25,734 bases of DNA from Anaerolinea sp. (GTDB lineage: Bacteria > Chloroflexota > Anaerolineae > Anaerolineales > Anaerolineaceae), in NCBI GenBank assembly GCA_029975965.1, contig JARKOV010000178.1:1-25734 (forward strand), written 5' to 3'. This document shows positions 7,154 through 14,308 of this stretch, in pieces. Position 1 is the stretch's first letter. Each line of letters opens with the position of its first letter. Below the pieces are notes generated by a model. The model was not told where the DNA came from. It made no database searches and saw only the letters and a list, made by a program, of their open reading frames with translations. The translations under genes and the position numbers were made by a program.

Positions 7154-8224
7154 TCAGGTCTTGTTGGGAATCCCCTCTTCGGAGAGGATGATCTTGGTGA
7201 TGTAGCGGGTTTCGCCGGGCGGGTAACCCTGCGCTTCAGCCAGCCGGTAAGCCAGCACCTGCACAGGCACCACCTCGAGCACCGGGCGCAGGGCGTCGGG
7301 GAAACCGGGAATGGGGAAAACCATCTCGGTCTCGCCGCCGGTCACCGCGTGAGCCTCGCCGACCAGCATCACCCGGCCGCCCCCGCGCTGGATATCCGCG
7401 GCCAGGGAATGGTTCAGCTCGCCCTGCTTGCCCTCCCCGCAGAAAAGCACGGCGGCAAAGCGCTCGTCGATCACTTCGTTAGGACCCTGGCGGAATTCGG
7501 CCGCCTCCATCGCGATCGACGGCGTGCGCGACACCTCCTCCAGCGCCAGCCGCCCGCAGTAGGCCGCTCCCCTGGAATGTCCACGGTAAAGCAAGTACAG
7601 CGGGCGCGCAGCAGCGAAGAAGGCCTGCATCTCGTCGCCCTGTCGGATGGCGCGCTCGACCACCTCGCCGATCGCCCCAGGCAGCCGTTCGAACTGTGGG
7701 CGCAGCGCATCCAACTCGTCGCAGGCAGCCGCCGCCAGCGCCAGCGTGGCGGTCATCATCCCGGTCACCACGTTGATCGAGACCAGCTCGTCTTTGTGCG
7801 TGTCGGTCCAGACGATGTGGGTGGCCAGCCCCGCCAGCGTGCTATCGGGCTCATTGGTGATGGCCAGGAAAGGGATGCCCTCCTTCGCCAGCAGCCGTCC
7901 CAACTTGACCACTTCGGCGGTCTCGCCGGAGCGCGAATTCACCACCACGTTGGCCTTGCGCAGGGCGGGCAACTCGGAGTAAGATGCATCCGAAGCGCAC
8001 ATCGTGGTGGCGAAGCGCCCGCGTTGACCCAGGTAGACCGCGGCCGGCATGCACAGGTATTCCGCGCTGGCTACTCCGATAAAAGCCACCGGGCGGTCGT
8101 TCTGCAAGAAACGGGCCGCGGCTTCCAGCCGCCGGCGTTCCTCGCCGTACAGGCGGCCGGTGACGTGGCGCAGGTTGTCGCTTTGAGTCAGGATGTCGGA
8201 CCACAAACCGTTTTGCATGGGCAT
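7154..8224 (-). CDS. SIS-domain protein, GlmS/FrlB/AgaS-like isomerase or deglycase
   Basis: A 356-residue cytoplasmic protein with two sugar isomerase (SIS) domains, about 40-170 and 200-345. The first has GVASAEYLCMPAAVYL and the phosphosugar loop NSRSGETAEVVKL (96-108). The second has YRGHSRGAAYCGRLALEE and EAAEFRQGPNEVID (240-253). Size and layout match stand-alone GlmS-like proteins such as FrlB (fructoselysine-6-P deglycase) and AgaS (deaminase/isomerase). In GlmS the segment matching FRQGP contains HGP, whose His helps open the sugar ring; here it is Gln246. The ATG at 8224 is preceded by a consensus-type promoter. The enzyme probably acts on the product of the PfkB kinase, splitting or isomerising an amino- or amine-linked sugar phosphate. 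Exact chemistry unknown. Confidence 0.88.
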   Translation of the reverse strand: MPMQNGLWSDILTQSDNLRHVTGRLYGEERRRLEAAARFLQNDRPVAFIGVASAEYLCMPAAVYLGQRGRFATTMCASDASYSELPALRKANVVVNSRSGETAEVVKLGRLLAKEGIPFLAITNEPDSTLAGLATHIVWTDTHKDELVSINVVTGMMTATLALAAAACDELDALRPQFERLPGAIGEVVERAIRQGDEMQAFFAAARPLYLLYRGHSRGAAYCGRLALEEVSRTPSIAMEAAEFRQGPNEVIDERFAAVLFCGEGKQGELNHSLAADIQRGGGRVMLVGEAHAVTGGETEMVFPIPGFPDALRPVLEVVPVQVLAYRLAEAQGYPPGETRYITKIILSEEGIPNKT

Positions 8225-8270
8225 CTCGCTGGTCGAAGATTATATTCGGGGTGCTTTCTTGCTTACAGCA

Positions 8271-8299
8271 ATGTTATCACGCGCGGATATGAGTGTCAA
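8271..8299 (-). promoter_or_regulatory. Promoter of the SIS gene
   Basis: On the minus strand, TTGACA (complement of 8294-8299) and TAACAT (complement of 8271-8276) are exactly 17 bp apart. The predicted start site is about 40 nt before the ATG at 8224. The upstream edge lies next to the first TATGAT box (8310-8315), so the same regulator could act on both divergent promoters. Confidence 0.7.
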
Positions 8300-8309
8300 G
8301 ATGAATATT

Positions 8310-8346
8310 TATGATCATTAAATTGACCGACTCGATTGAATATGAT
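8310..8346 (+). promoter_or_regulatory. Paired TATGAT operator boxes, SIS/methyltransferase control region
   Basis: TATGAT occurs at 8310-8315 and 8341-8346, 31 bp apart. The first lies upstream of the TTGACC -35 and the second overlaps the -10 region of the + promoter. Of the 25 bases between the boxes, 14 match the minus-strand region at 5319-5343, including ATTGAC and GATTG. An ATGATCAT palindrome covers the first box. Probably the same DeoR-type regulator as at 5313-5349. Confidence 0.55.
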
Positions 8347-8351
8347 AATAT
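8323..8351 (+). promoter_or_regulatory. Promoter of the methyltransferase-deaminase operon
   Basis: TTGACC (8323-8328) and TAATAT (8346-8351) are separated by 17 bp. The predicted start site is roughly 27 nt before the ATG at 8385, and GAGGTG lies five bases before that ATG. The -10 overlaps the second TATGAT box. Confidence 0.7.
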
Positions 8352-8384
8352 GAGTTTAACCATTTAATCTCACGAGGTGTTGCC

Positions 8385-9794
8385 ATGCGCGTCGCCGGAC
8401 ACGAATACAACCTGATGTCGCCCGCCGAAGTTGAGTGCATCCACCGCAACGCCATGCGCATCATGGCTGAGGTGGGCATGCAGATTCAAAACCAGGCGCT
8501 GCTTAGCGACCTGCGAGAATCCGGGCTGGAGGTGGATCTGCAAACGGAGCGCGTGCGCTTCCCGGCAGCGGTGGTTGAGCGCTACCTGGCGGATGCCGAG
8601 AAACACGATTGGCAGGCAGCCCACCCATCCGTGGGCGGCTCGGCGGGCGTGTATCACGGGCGTTTTCACGACCCCGAGTCGGGCGAATTGGTTTCCTGGG
8701 ATGAGGAGTCGCTGGCCTATTATTTTGCCCTGGCGCGCCGCCTGGAGCATATCCGCGGCGCTTCGATGCTCGGCTGCCGCCTGCCGGTGCCGGGCGAGCT
8801 GGAGCCGCTGTACGAGCGCTACTACTGTTGGAAATACGGCGCGCAAGAAGGGTCGTCGATCTATACCGACGAATTGTGCCCCTACCTGTACGAGTTGTAC
8901 CAGATACGCGCGGACGCGCTGGGCCAGCCGCTGGCGCAAACTTTCCGCGGCACGGTGTACCTGCTCCCGGCGCTCAAACTGGGCCGCCACGAAGCCTACC
9001 AGGTGCAATGGTTCCGCGAGCGCGGGCTGCGTGTCGGCATCGGCGACATGTACGCACTGGGCGCCAACGCGCCGGTCACCCTGGCGGGCGGCGTGGCGCT
9101 CAACCTCGCCGAGCAGATCGCACTGCGCATGCTCAACCGGGCCTGGTTCGGCGACAACCGGCTGCACATCGGCGGCTCGCTCTCGGTGATCGACATGCGC
9201 ACGATGATCTACCCGTATGGGCGACCGGAGATGGCGATCGCCAACCTGATGCTGGCGCAGATGGCGCGTTTCTACGGCGCCTCTTACTCGGGTCACGCCG
9301 CATTGAGCGACGCCAAACTGCCCTCGGTCGAGGCCGGTTACCAGAAGGCGCTCACCGGCATTCCCACCTTGTTGGCCTGCGGCAGCCTGTGGGTCGATGC
9401 CGGCTTGCTCTCGATCGACGAGGTCTGCTCGCCGGTGCAGCTCGTGCTGGATAACGAGTTCATCTCCGCGCTGCAGCGCTTCACCGTCGAATACGAGATC
9501 AATGACGATTCAATCGGTCTGGAAACGATCCTGGAGGCCGGCCCGGGGGGAGGGTACCTGGATAAGGAGCACACCGTGCGCTACATGCGCCGCGAGCAGT
9601 GGCAGCCGCGCATCTGGTCGCGCGAGATGCTCCATCCCTGGCTGGAAGGCGCGCGCAAGCTGGATGTGGACCGCGCGCGCGAGGTCGCCTTGCAGGTGAA
9701 ACGGGAAGCGCCGGAGGCGGAGGGCCTTTCGGCCCACATGGAGCGCGACCTGCTGGCTTTGATCGAGCGGGCGCGAGTCGCGCTGGTTGGTTGA
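8385..9794 (+). CDS. MttB-superfamily corrinoid methyltransferase (non-pyrrolysine)
   Basis: A 469-residue cytoplasmic protein of the trimethylamine methyltransferase (MttB) superfamily. The N-terminus has LMSPAEVECIHRNAMRIMAE and VGMQIQNQALL, the usual opening of this family. The TIM-barrel core contains GAQEGSSIYTDE, YALGANAPVTLAGGVAL and SGHAALSDAKLPSVEAGYQK. The C-terminal signature is EAGPGGGYLDKEHTVRYMRR (384-403) followed by WQPRIWSRE. The reading frame has no internal TAG, so it belongs to the pyrrolysine-free branch, whose known members demethylate glycine betaine, carnitine or proline betaine by moving a methyl group to a corrinoid protein. No corrinoid carrier (MttC-like) or RamA activator gene is in the window. 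It forms an operon with the NagB-like gene 15 nt downstream, an unusual pairing that points to a methylated amino-sugar-like substrate (inference). Confidence 0.88.
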   Translation: MRVAGHEYNLMSPAEVECIHRNAMRIMAEVGMQIQNQALLSDLRESGLEVDLQTERVRFPAAVVERYLADAEKHDWQAAHPSVGGSAGVYHGRFHDPESGELVSWDEESLAYYFALARRLEHIRGASMLGCRLPVPGELEPLYERYYCWKYGAQEGSSIYTDELCPYLYELYQIRADALGQPLAQTFRGTVYLLPALKLGRHEAYQVQWFRERGLRVGIGDMYALGANAPVTLAGGVALNLAEQIALRMLNRAWFGDNRLHIGGSLSVIDMRTMIYPYGRPEMAIANLMLAQMARFYGASYSGHAALSDAKLPSVEAGYQKALTGIPTLLACGSLWVDAGLLSIDEVCSPVQLVLDNEFISALQRFTVEYEINDDSIGLETILEAGPGGGYLDKEHTVRYMRREQWQPRIWSREMLHPWLEGARKLDVDRAREVALQVKREAPEAEGLSAHMERDLLALIERARVALVG

Positions 9795-9809
9795 GCTCTG
9801 GAGGCAAGC

Positions 9810-10541
9810 GTGGACATTTTGATCTATCCCAACCCAGCGGCGCTGGGCGCCGCAGCCGCTCAGCGCGCTGCGAAGCACCTGCGCGAGGCGCTGGCTGCGC
9901 GTGGGTCGGCGCGCCTGGTGCTGGCGACCGGCGCCAGCCAGTTCGAGATGCTTCATCACCTGGTGCGCCAGCCAGGCATCGATTGGGCGCGGGTGACCTG
10001 CTTCCACCTGGACGAGTACGCCGGGCTGCCCGAGAGCCACCCGGCCAGCTTCCGCCGCTACCTCCAGGAGCGCTTCACGGCGTTCGTCGCACCGAAGGCG
10101 TTCCACTTTGTCGATGGCGAAGCGCCCGACCTCCGGGCGGAGTGCCGGCGGCTGGGCCGGCTGGTGCGTGAAGCGCCGCTCGACGTGGCCTGCATTGGCA
10201 TCGGCGAGAACGGTCACCTGGCGTTCAATGACCCACCGGCAGATTTCGAGGCGCGCGAGCCGTTCCTGGTGGTGCAGCTCGACGAGGCCTGCCGCCGCCA
10301 GCAGGTCGGCGAGGGCTGGTTCGCCTCGTTGGAAGACGTGCCGCGCCAGGCCATCTCGATGAGCATCGCCCAGATCCTGGGGGTGGAGCGCATCGTGTGC
10401 AGCGTGCCCGACCAGCGCAAAGCCGTGGCGGTGCGCGACGCGCTGCGCGGCCCGGTCACGCCGGCCTGCCCGGCTTCCATCCTCCAGCGCCACCCCCACT
10501 GCGCGCTCTTCCTCGACGAAACCTCAGCTTCTCTGCTGTAG
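9810..10541 (+). CDS. NagB-like glucosamine-6-phosphate deaminase/isomerase family protein
   Basis: A 243-residue protein of the NagB/6-phosphogluconolactonase fold. ATGAS (39-43) is the phosphate loop, HLDEY (66-70) supplies Asp68, the equivalent of the E. coli NagB base Asp72, and [13 protein letters not shown] (131-143) is the active-site lid region. His136 matches E. coli His143; Asn134 and Asp141 stand where E. coli has Asp141 and Glu148. Asn at the first place also occurs in some Gram-positive NagB enzymes, so activity is plausible. The gene uses a GTG start with GGAGG five to six bases upstream, 15 nt after the methyltransferase stop. It would convert an amino-sugar phosphate to a keto-sugar phosphate plus ammonia. 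A related 6-phosphosugar isomerase role is possible. Confidence 0.87.
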   Translation: MDILIYPNPAALGAAAAQRAAKHLREALAARGSARLVLATGASQFEMLHHLVRQPGIDWARVTCFHLDEYAGLPESHPASFRRYLQERFTAFVAPKAFHFVDGEAPDLRAECRRLGRLVREAPLDVACIGIGENGHLAFNDPPADFEAREPFLVVQLDEACRRQQVGEGWFASLEDVPRQAISMSIAQILGVERIVCSVPDQRKAVAVRDALRGPVTPACPASILQRHPHCALFLDETSASLL

Positions 10542-10624
10542 ATTCGACGACCAACAGGTTGTGGCGCCGGAAATCGCCCGCGGCGGCACTTGAGCACCTC
10601 GCCACCCATCAGGGCGATGTGGGC

Positions 10625-10711
10625 TTCCGGCCCGCCGAAGGCGGCCGGAAAAGAGCGCACGCCTGTCATGGGCGCGAACGGGTGTCCCTGTCGGGGGATG
10701 AGTACGACAGG
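10625..10711. terminator. Hairpins between convergent NagB-like and transporter genes
   Basis: The 190-nt spacer between the two stop codons contains a GC-rich stem, TTCCGGCC/GGCCGGAA with inner GCC/GGC (10625-10650). On the minus strand its loop is the stable cTTCGg type. A second stem, CCTGTCG/CGACAGG (10687-10693 and 10705-10711), has an 11-nt loop. Neither is followed by a T-run, so termination would be factor-dependent or weak. Nothing gene-like is seen in the spacer. Confidence 0.4.
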
Positions 10712-10731
10712 CGGGTTGCCTCACCCACTGG

Positions 10732-12027
10732 TCAGCGGGTGAACAACGGGTAAGCCAGCGCATAGAGCAGGCTGGCGATGGCGCAGGTGAGCAGCATGAC
10801 CGGCAAGCCACGCCGCACCCACAAAACGCCGGAAATCGGCGAGCGGGTGCGCTCGGAGAGGGTGGCGACGACGATGTTCGCCGAGGAGCCAATGATGGTG
10901 GCATTGCCGCCGAACCCGGCTCCGAAGACCAACGCCCACCACAGCGGCGTGACGTTCAAGCCAGCCTCGCCCAGGCCGAGGATGACCGGCAAAAGCGCGA
11001 TGGTGATCGGCACATTGTCGACCACCGCGGAGAGGATGGCGACGATCCAGATCAACAGGATGCCCATCACGACCGGCGGGACGGTGGAAACGCGCAACAG
11101 CCCCTCGACAAACAGGTCGAGCACACCGGCCTGTTCCAGGCCGCCGACCATGATGAACAATGCCCCAAAAAATACCAGCACGCTCCACTCCACCCGTTTG
11201 AGGGTGTCGGCGACGGGCGGGCGGATCCAAAAGAGCCCAAGCGACGCGGCGCCCATGGCGATGAACGCGGTGCTCATGTCCAGCCAGTGCTCGATGACGA
11301 ACAGCGCCACGGCCACGCCCAGGGCAATCAAACCGCGCCGCGCGGACCGCGGATCCTCAAGCGCCTCCCTGGGGTCCAGGCCGAGAACCGCCTCGCGCGA
11401 TGGCGGGACCAACGCCATTTCCTTGCGGAACAAGACGCGCAGCAAGACCAGCGTCGCGACCCAGGCTACCAACACCACCGGCAGCGAATGGGTGAGAAAA
11501 TCGTTGAAAGAGAAATTCGCCGCAGAGGCGATCAGCACGTTGGGTGGGTCGCCAACCAGCGTAGCCACGCCGCCGGTGTTCGAGAGCAGCGCTTCGGAGA
11601 GCAGATAAGGGGTGGCGCTGATGCCCAACACTTCGCAGATCAAGATGGTGACCGGCGCAATGAGGACGACGGTGGTCACGTTGTCGAGGAACATGGAGAG
11701 CAGGGTGGTGACACTGCCCAACAGGATCAGCAGGAGAAAGGGCTTGCCCTGTGATAGCCGCCCGACGTACACGGCGAGGTATTGGAAGAAGCCGGTTGGC
11801 TCGAGCAATGCGACCAGCACCATCATGCCCAGCAACAGCCCCAGGGTGTTCCAATCGATGGCGGCGATGGCCTGCTCTTCACTGTAGAAATTCAACAGCT
11901 TCCCGGCGACCAGCATCAAGATCGCCCCGCCCATTCCAGCGATCACGCGGTGGACTTTCTCGGTGAAGATCAACACCAGGCTGGCGAGAAAAATGGCTGA
12001 AGAAACGATGGTGGCCGCCATCGGCAT
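10732..12027 (-). CDS. ArsB/NhaD/SLC13-type (ion transporter superfamily) membrane transporter
   Basis: A 431-residue polytopic membrane protein with about 11-12 hydrophobic segments. It falls in the ion transporter superfamily branch that includes ArsB, NhaD, YbiR and the P protein. The two halves carry repeated signatures: FLDNVTTVVLIAPVTI with NTGGVATLVGDPPNVLIA in the first, and AVVDNVPITIALLPVI with GAGFGGNATIIGSSANIVV in the second. These paired GD/GS-x-x-N hairpins form the substrate site in this superfamily. A charged loop (about 215-250) divides the halves. The start at 12027 makes TGATG with the CBS gene stop, so the two are translationally coupled. The cargo could be an anion such as arsenite or a dicarboxylate, or Na+ by exchange with protons; sequence alone does not decide. 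Confidence 0.88.
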   Translation of the reverse strand: MPMAATIVSSAIFLASLVLIFTEKVHRVIAGMGGAILMLVAGKLLNFYSEEQAIAAIDWNTLGLLLGMMVLVALLEPTGFFQYLAVYVGRLSQGKPFLLLILLGSVTTLLSMFLDNVTTVVLIAPVTILICEVLGISATPYLLSEALLSNTGGVATLVGDPPNVLIASAANFSFNDFLTHSLPVVLVAWVATLVLLRVLFRKEMALVPPSREAVLGLDPREALEDPRSARRGLIALGVAVALFVIEHWLDMSTAFIAMGAASLGLFWIRPPVADTLKRVEWSVLVFFGALFIMVGGLEQAGVLDLFVEGLLRVSTVPPVVMGILLIWIVAILSAVVDNVPITIALLPVILGLGEAGLNVTPLWWALVFGAGFGGNATIIGSSANIVVATLSERTRSPISGVLWVRRGLPVMLLTCAIASLLYALAYPLFTR

Positions 12028-12488
12028 CACCCGCTTCCGGCCTGCCAGGCGGACAAAATGGCCGTGCCGATATCGACCCGCGAAGCGATGCCGGTCAGGC
12101 GGCCATCTTCCGATACGACCGGCAAATCGTGCAAATCGTATTGGAGCATGGTGGCAATCGCGCGCAGCAGGCCGCAATCTTCTTTGACCACCCGCACCTG
12201 GCGCATTTTGGTGGTGACCGGTCGGGCCAACGTCTCGGGGTTGGGAATGAAGGATTCCACCGCACCGAATTCATGGACAAAGTCCAGGTCCTGGATCAGG
12301 CGCACGAAATCCGGCATGCCCAGGTCGAGCAAGTCTTTCAACCCAACCACGCCCACCGGGCGCATCTGCTCGTCGACGACCGGCAGCAAGCCGATGTGGT
12401 GGGCGACGAGTTTGGCGGCGGCTTCGCCTAAGGTGGCGTTGGCAGCGATCGAGTACACATTGCGTTTCATGCAACTGGCGATTTTCAT
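12027..12488 (-). CDS. CBS-domain pair protein
   Basis: A 153-residue protein made of two CBS domains (Bateman module). The first spans about 1-60 (MKIASCMKRNVYSIAANATL, GLLPVVDEQMRPVGVVGLKD) and the second about 92-148 (VTTKMRQVRVVKEDCGLL, DLPVVSEDGRLTGIASRVDI). An insert of about 30 residues, including a DFVHEFGAVESFIPNPE stretch, joins them. CBS pairs usually bind adenine nucleotides and regulate a partner. GGAGG lies six bases before the ATG at 12488. An in-frame upstream start would add eleven residues but lacks a ribosome site. The TGATG overlap with the transporter makes that transporter the likely target. A fused transporter-CBS form would be the comparison to look for. Confidence 0.9.
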   Translation of the reverse strand: MKIASCMKRNVYSIAANATLGEAAAKLVAHHIGLLPVVDEQMRPVGVVGLKDLLDLGMPDFVRLIQDLDFVHEFGAVESFIPNPETLARPVTTKMRQVRVVKEDCGLLRAIATMLQYDLHDLPVVSEDGRLTGIASRVDIGTAILSAWQAGSG

Positions 12489-12524
12489 GGGAATCCTCCG
12501 TGGAAGGCAATCAACCACAGAGAT

Positions 12525-12530
12525 ATTATA
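12525..12530 (-). promoter_or_regulatory. -10 element for the CBS-transporter operon
   Basis: Minus-strand TATAAT (complement of 12525-12530) is a perfect -10 about 37 nt before the ATG at 12488. No good -35 is seen at 16-18 bp; ATAAGT is the best available. Transcription may need an activator. Confidence 0.45.
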
Positions 12531-12532
12531 GA

Positions 12533-12561
12533 TTGGATTGAACTTTGACTTATAATATCAT
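12533..12561 (+). promoter_or_regulatory. Possible promoter of the B12-protein operon
   Basis: TTGGAT (12533-12538) and TATCAT (12556-12561) are 17 bp apart. A perfect TATAAT also lies at 12551-12556 but lacks a matching -35. Either -10 places the start site at or just before the LacI-type palindrome (12564-12577), the classic repressor position. The leader to the ATG at 12658 is about 90 nt. Confidence 0.45.
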
Positions 12562-12563
12562 TA

Positions 12564-12577
12564 CCAAAACGTTTTGG
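12564..12577. promoter_or_regulatory. LacI-family operator palindrome
   Basis: CCAAAACGTTTTGG is a perfect 14-bp palindrome with the central CG that marks LacI/GalR-family operators. It lies directly downstream of the -10 candidates and about 80 bp before the B12-protein start, so binding would block transcription of that operon, and possibly of the divergent CBS operon. No LacI-family gene is in the window, so the regulator is encoded elsewhere. Confidence 0.7.
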
Positions 12578-12657
12578 AAATGTGCGAAGGACGAATTAAA
12601 GTTATCGCTAACACCAAACCTGGATGTGTCCCCATCCACACATTGCGAGGTGACCGG

Positions 12658-14283
12658 ATGAAAACGGTTGTCGCTGCAGCGTTAGGCGAATGCGTGCACG
12701 TCGCAGGGGTGATGAACTTCCTGCGCCTGGCCGAATCGGCGGGCTGGCGCGCGGTCTTCCTGGGGCCGGCGACCCCGCTCGAGCAGGTGCTGCAGGCCGC
12801 GCGCAACGAGCGAGCCGACCTGGTCGGCGTGTCGTACCGCCTGACCCCCGAGACCGGCGAGCAGCTCCTGGCGCAATTTGCCGAGGCGGCCGACGAGCTG
12901 CGCGAGCAGGGGGTGCGCTTTGCCTTCGGTGGGACGCCACCGGTGGCTGAACGCGCCGCGCGCATCGGCTTTTTCGAGCGAGTCTTCGACGGCAGCGAGT
13001 CCGCCGAGGAGGTGCTGGCTTACCTCAAAGGACAGACGCACAGCGCGGGGCAGGAAGCGGATTACCCGCAAACGATGGTCGAGCGCATCACCTGGAAAGC
13101 TCCCTTTCCCCTGCTGCGCCACCACTTCGGCCTGCCAGACATGGCCGAGACGCTGGCGGGAATCGCGCGCATCGCCGGCGCGCGCGCCCTGGACGTCATC
13201 TCGCTGGGCATCGACCAGGACGCCCAAGAGAATTTCTTCCATCCCGAGCGCCAGGATGCGCGCCGCAAGGGCGCTGGCGGGGTGCCGGTGCGCTCGGCGG
13301 GCGACTACCGCGCGCTTTTCCAGGCCAGCCGCTGCGGCAACTACCCCTTGCTGCGCACCTACTCCGGCACCGATGATTTCATCCGCCTGGCAGAGCTGTA
13401 CGTGGAGACGATCCGCATTGCCTGGTGCGCGATCCCGCTCTTCTGGTTCAACCAGATGGACGGGCGCGGACCGTGGGACCTGGAAGGCTCGATCCGCGAG
13501 CACCAGCAGGTGATGGCCTGGTACGGCGAGCGGGGCATCCCGGTGGAGCTGAACGAGCCGCACCATTGGGGCATGCGCGACGCCCCCGACGTGGTTTTCG
13601 TCGTCTCGGCCTATCTCTCGGCGCACAATGCGCGCGCCTGTGGGGTGAAGGATTACATCGCCCAGTTGATGTTCAACAGCCCGCCCGGCCATTCCGACGC
13701 GATGGACCTGGCTAAAATGCTGGCCGTGCTCGAACTGGTGCGACCGCTGGAAGGGGCAGATTTTCGCGTCTGGCGGCAGACGCGCACCGGCCTGCTCAGT
13801 TACCCCCTCGACCCGAGCGCCGCGCGCGCTCACCTGGCAGCCAGCGTGTATCTGCAGATGGCGCTGCGCCCGCACATCGTCCATGTGGTGGGGCACAGCG
13901 AAGCCCATCACGCCGCGACCGCGGAGGATGTGATCGAATCCTGCGCGCTGGCGCGGCGCTCGATCGAAAACGCTCTGCGAGGCGCGCCGGACATGGCTGC
14001 CGACCCGCGCATCCAGGCGAGAGTGCGAGAGCTGGTCGAAGAAGCGCACGTCACTTTGCGGGCAATTGCCCGGCTGGCCGACGCGGGCGTTGCCGACCCG
14101 CTGGCCGATCCGCGCACCCTGGCAAGGGCCGTCCAGCAGGGCATCCTGGATGCGCCACAGTTGCGCAACAACCGCTTCGCGCGCGGCGCGCTGCAAACAC
14201 GCATCATCGACGGAGCCTGCCTGGCGGTGGATGAATCTGGCAGGCCGTTAAGCGAGGCCGAGAGGCTGCAAATCTTCCGATAA
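12658..14283 (+). CDS. Cobalamin (B12)-binding domain protein with large mutase-like C-terminal domain
   Basis: A 541-residue cytoplasmic protein. Residues 1-130 form a B12-binding Rossmann domain: ECVHVAG (11-17) holds the lower-ligand His14 of the DxHxxG motif, GVSYRLTP (57-64) is the second motif and FGGTPP (90-95) the third. The Asp of DxHxxG is Cys12 here, a departure from the consensus. The remaining 400 residues look like an alpha/beta barrel, with PLFWFNQMDGRGPWDLEG, ELNEPHHWGMRDAPD and MFNSPPGHSDAMDLAKM segments. These recall the catalytic subunit of B12-dependent amino-acid mutases (glutamate mutase E), but I cannot assign a reaction. The start at 12658 has GAGGTG five bases upstream; an in-frame ATG at 12574 lies inside the operator. 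It is followed after 25 nt by a dehydrogenase. Confidence 0.75.
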   Translation: MKTVVAAALGECVHVAGVMNFLRLAESAGWRAVFLGPATPLEQVLQAARNERADLVGVSYRLTPETGEQLLAQFAEAADELREQGVRFAFGGTPPVAERAARIGFFERVFDGSESAEEVLAYLKGQTHSAGQEADYPQTMVERITWKAPFPLLRHHFGLPDMAETLAGIARIAGARALDVISLGIDQDAQENFFHPERQDARRKGAGGVPVRSAGDYRALFQASRCGNYPLLRTYSGTDDFIRLAELYVETIRIAWCAIPLFWFNQMDGRGPWDLEGSIREHQQVMAWYGERGIPVELNEPHHWGMRDAPDVVFVVSAYLSAHNARACGVKDYIAQLMFNSPPGHSDAMDLAKMLAVLELVRPLEGADFRVWRQTRTGLLSYPLDPSAARAHLAASVYLQMALRPHIVHVVGHSEAHHAATAEDVIESCALARRSIENALRGAPDMAADPRIQARVRELVEEAHVTLRAIARLADAGVADPLADPRTLARAVQQGILDAPQLRNNRFARGALQTRIIDGACLAVDESGRPLSEAERLQIFR

Positions 14284-14308
14284 ATTCACTTTCCCAAGGA
14301 GGGAATGG

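Noticed and set aside
8385..9794. Pyrrolysine-coding MttB gene
   Set aside because: There is no in-frame amber codon in the reading frame, so it belongs to the pyrrolysine-free branch.
10542..10731. Small gene in the spacer after the NagB-like gene
   Set aside because: Only short frames without ribosome sites are present, interrupted by two hairpins; it is better read as a convergent 3' region.
12682..14196. 504-residue open frame on the minus strand opposite the B12-protein gene
   Set aside because: It is a GC-rich shadow frame: no recognisable domain, low-complexity His/Arg/Gln-rich composition, and it lies fully opposite a protein with clear motifs.
12658..14283. B12 protein as the methyl-corrinoid carrier for the MttB homologue
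   Set aside because: Carrier proteins of this type are about 200 residues with an N-terminal helical cap; this one has the B12 domain first and a 400-residue extra domain, and it is under a different operator.
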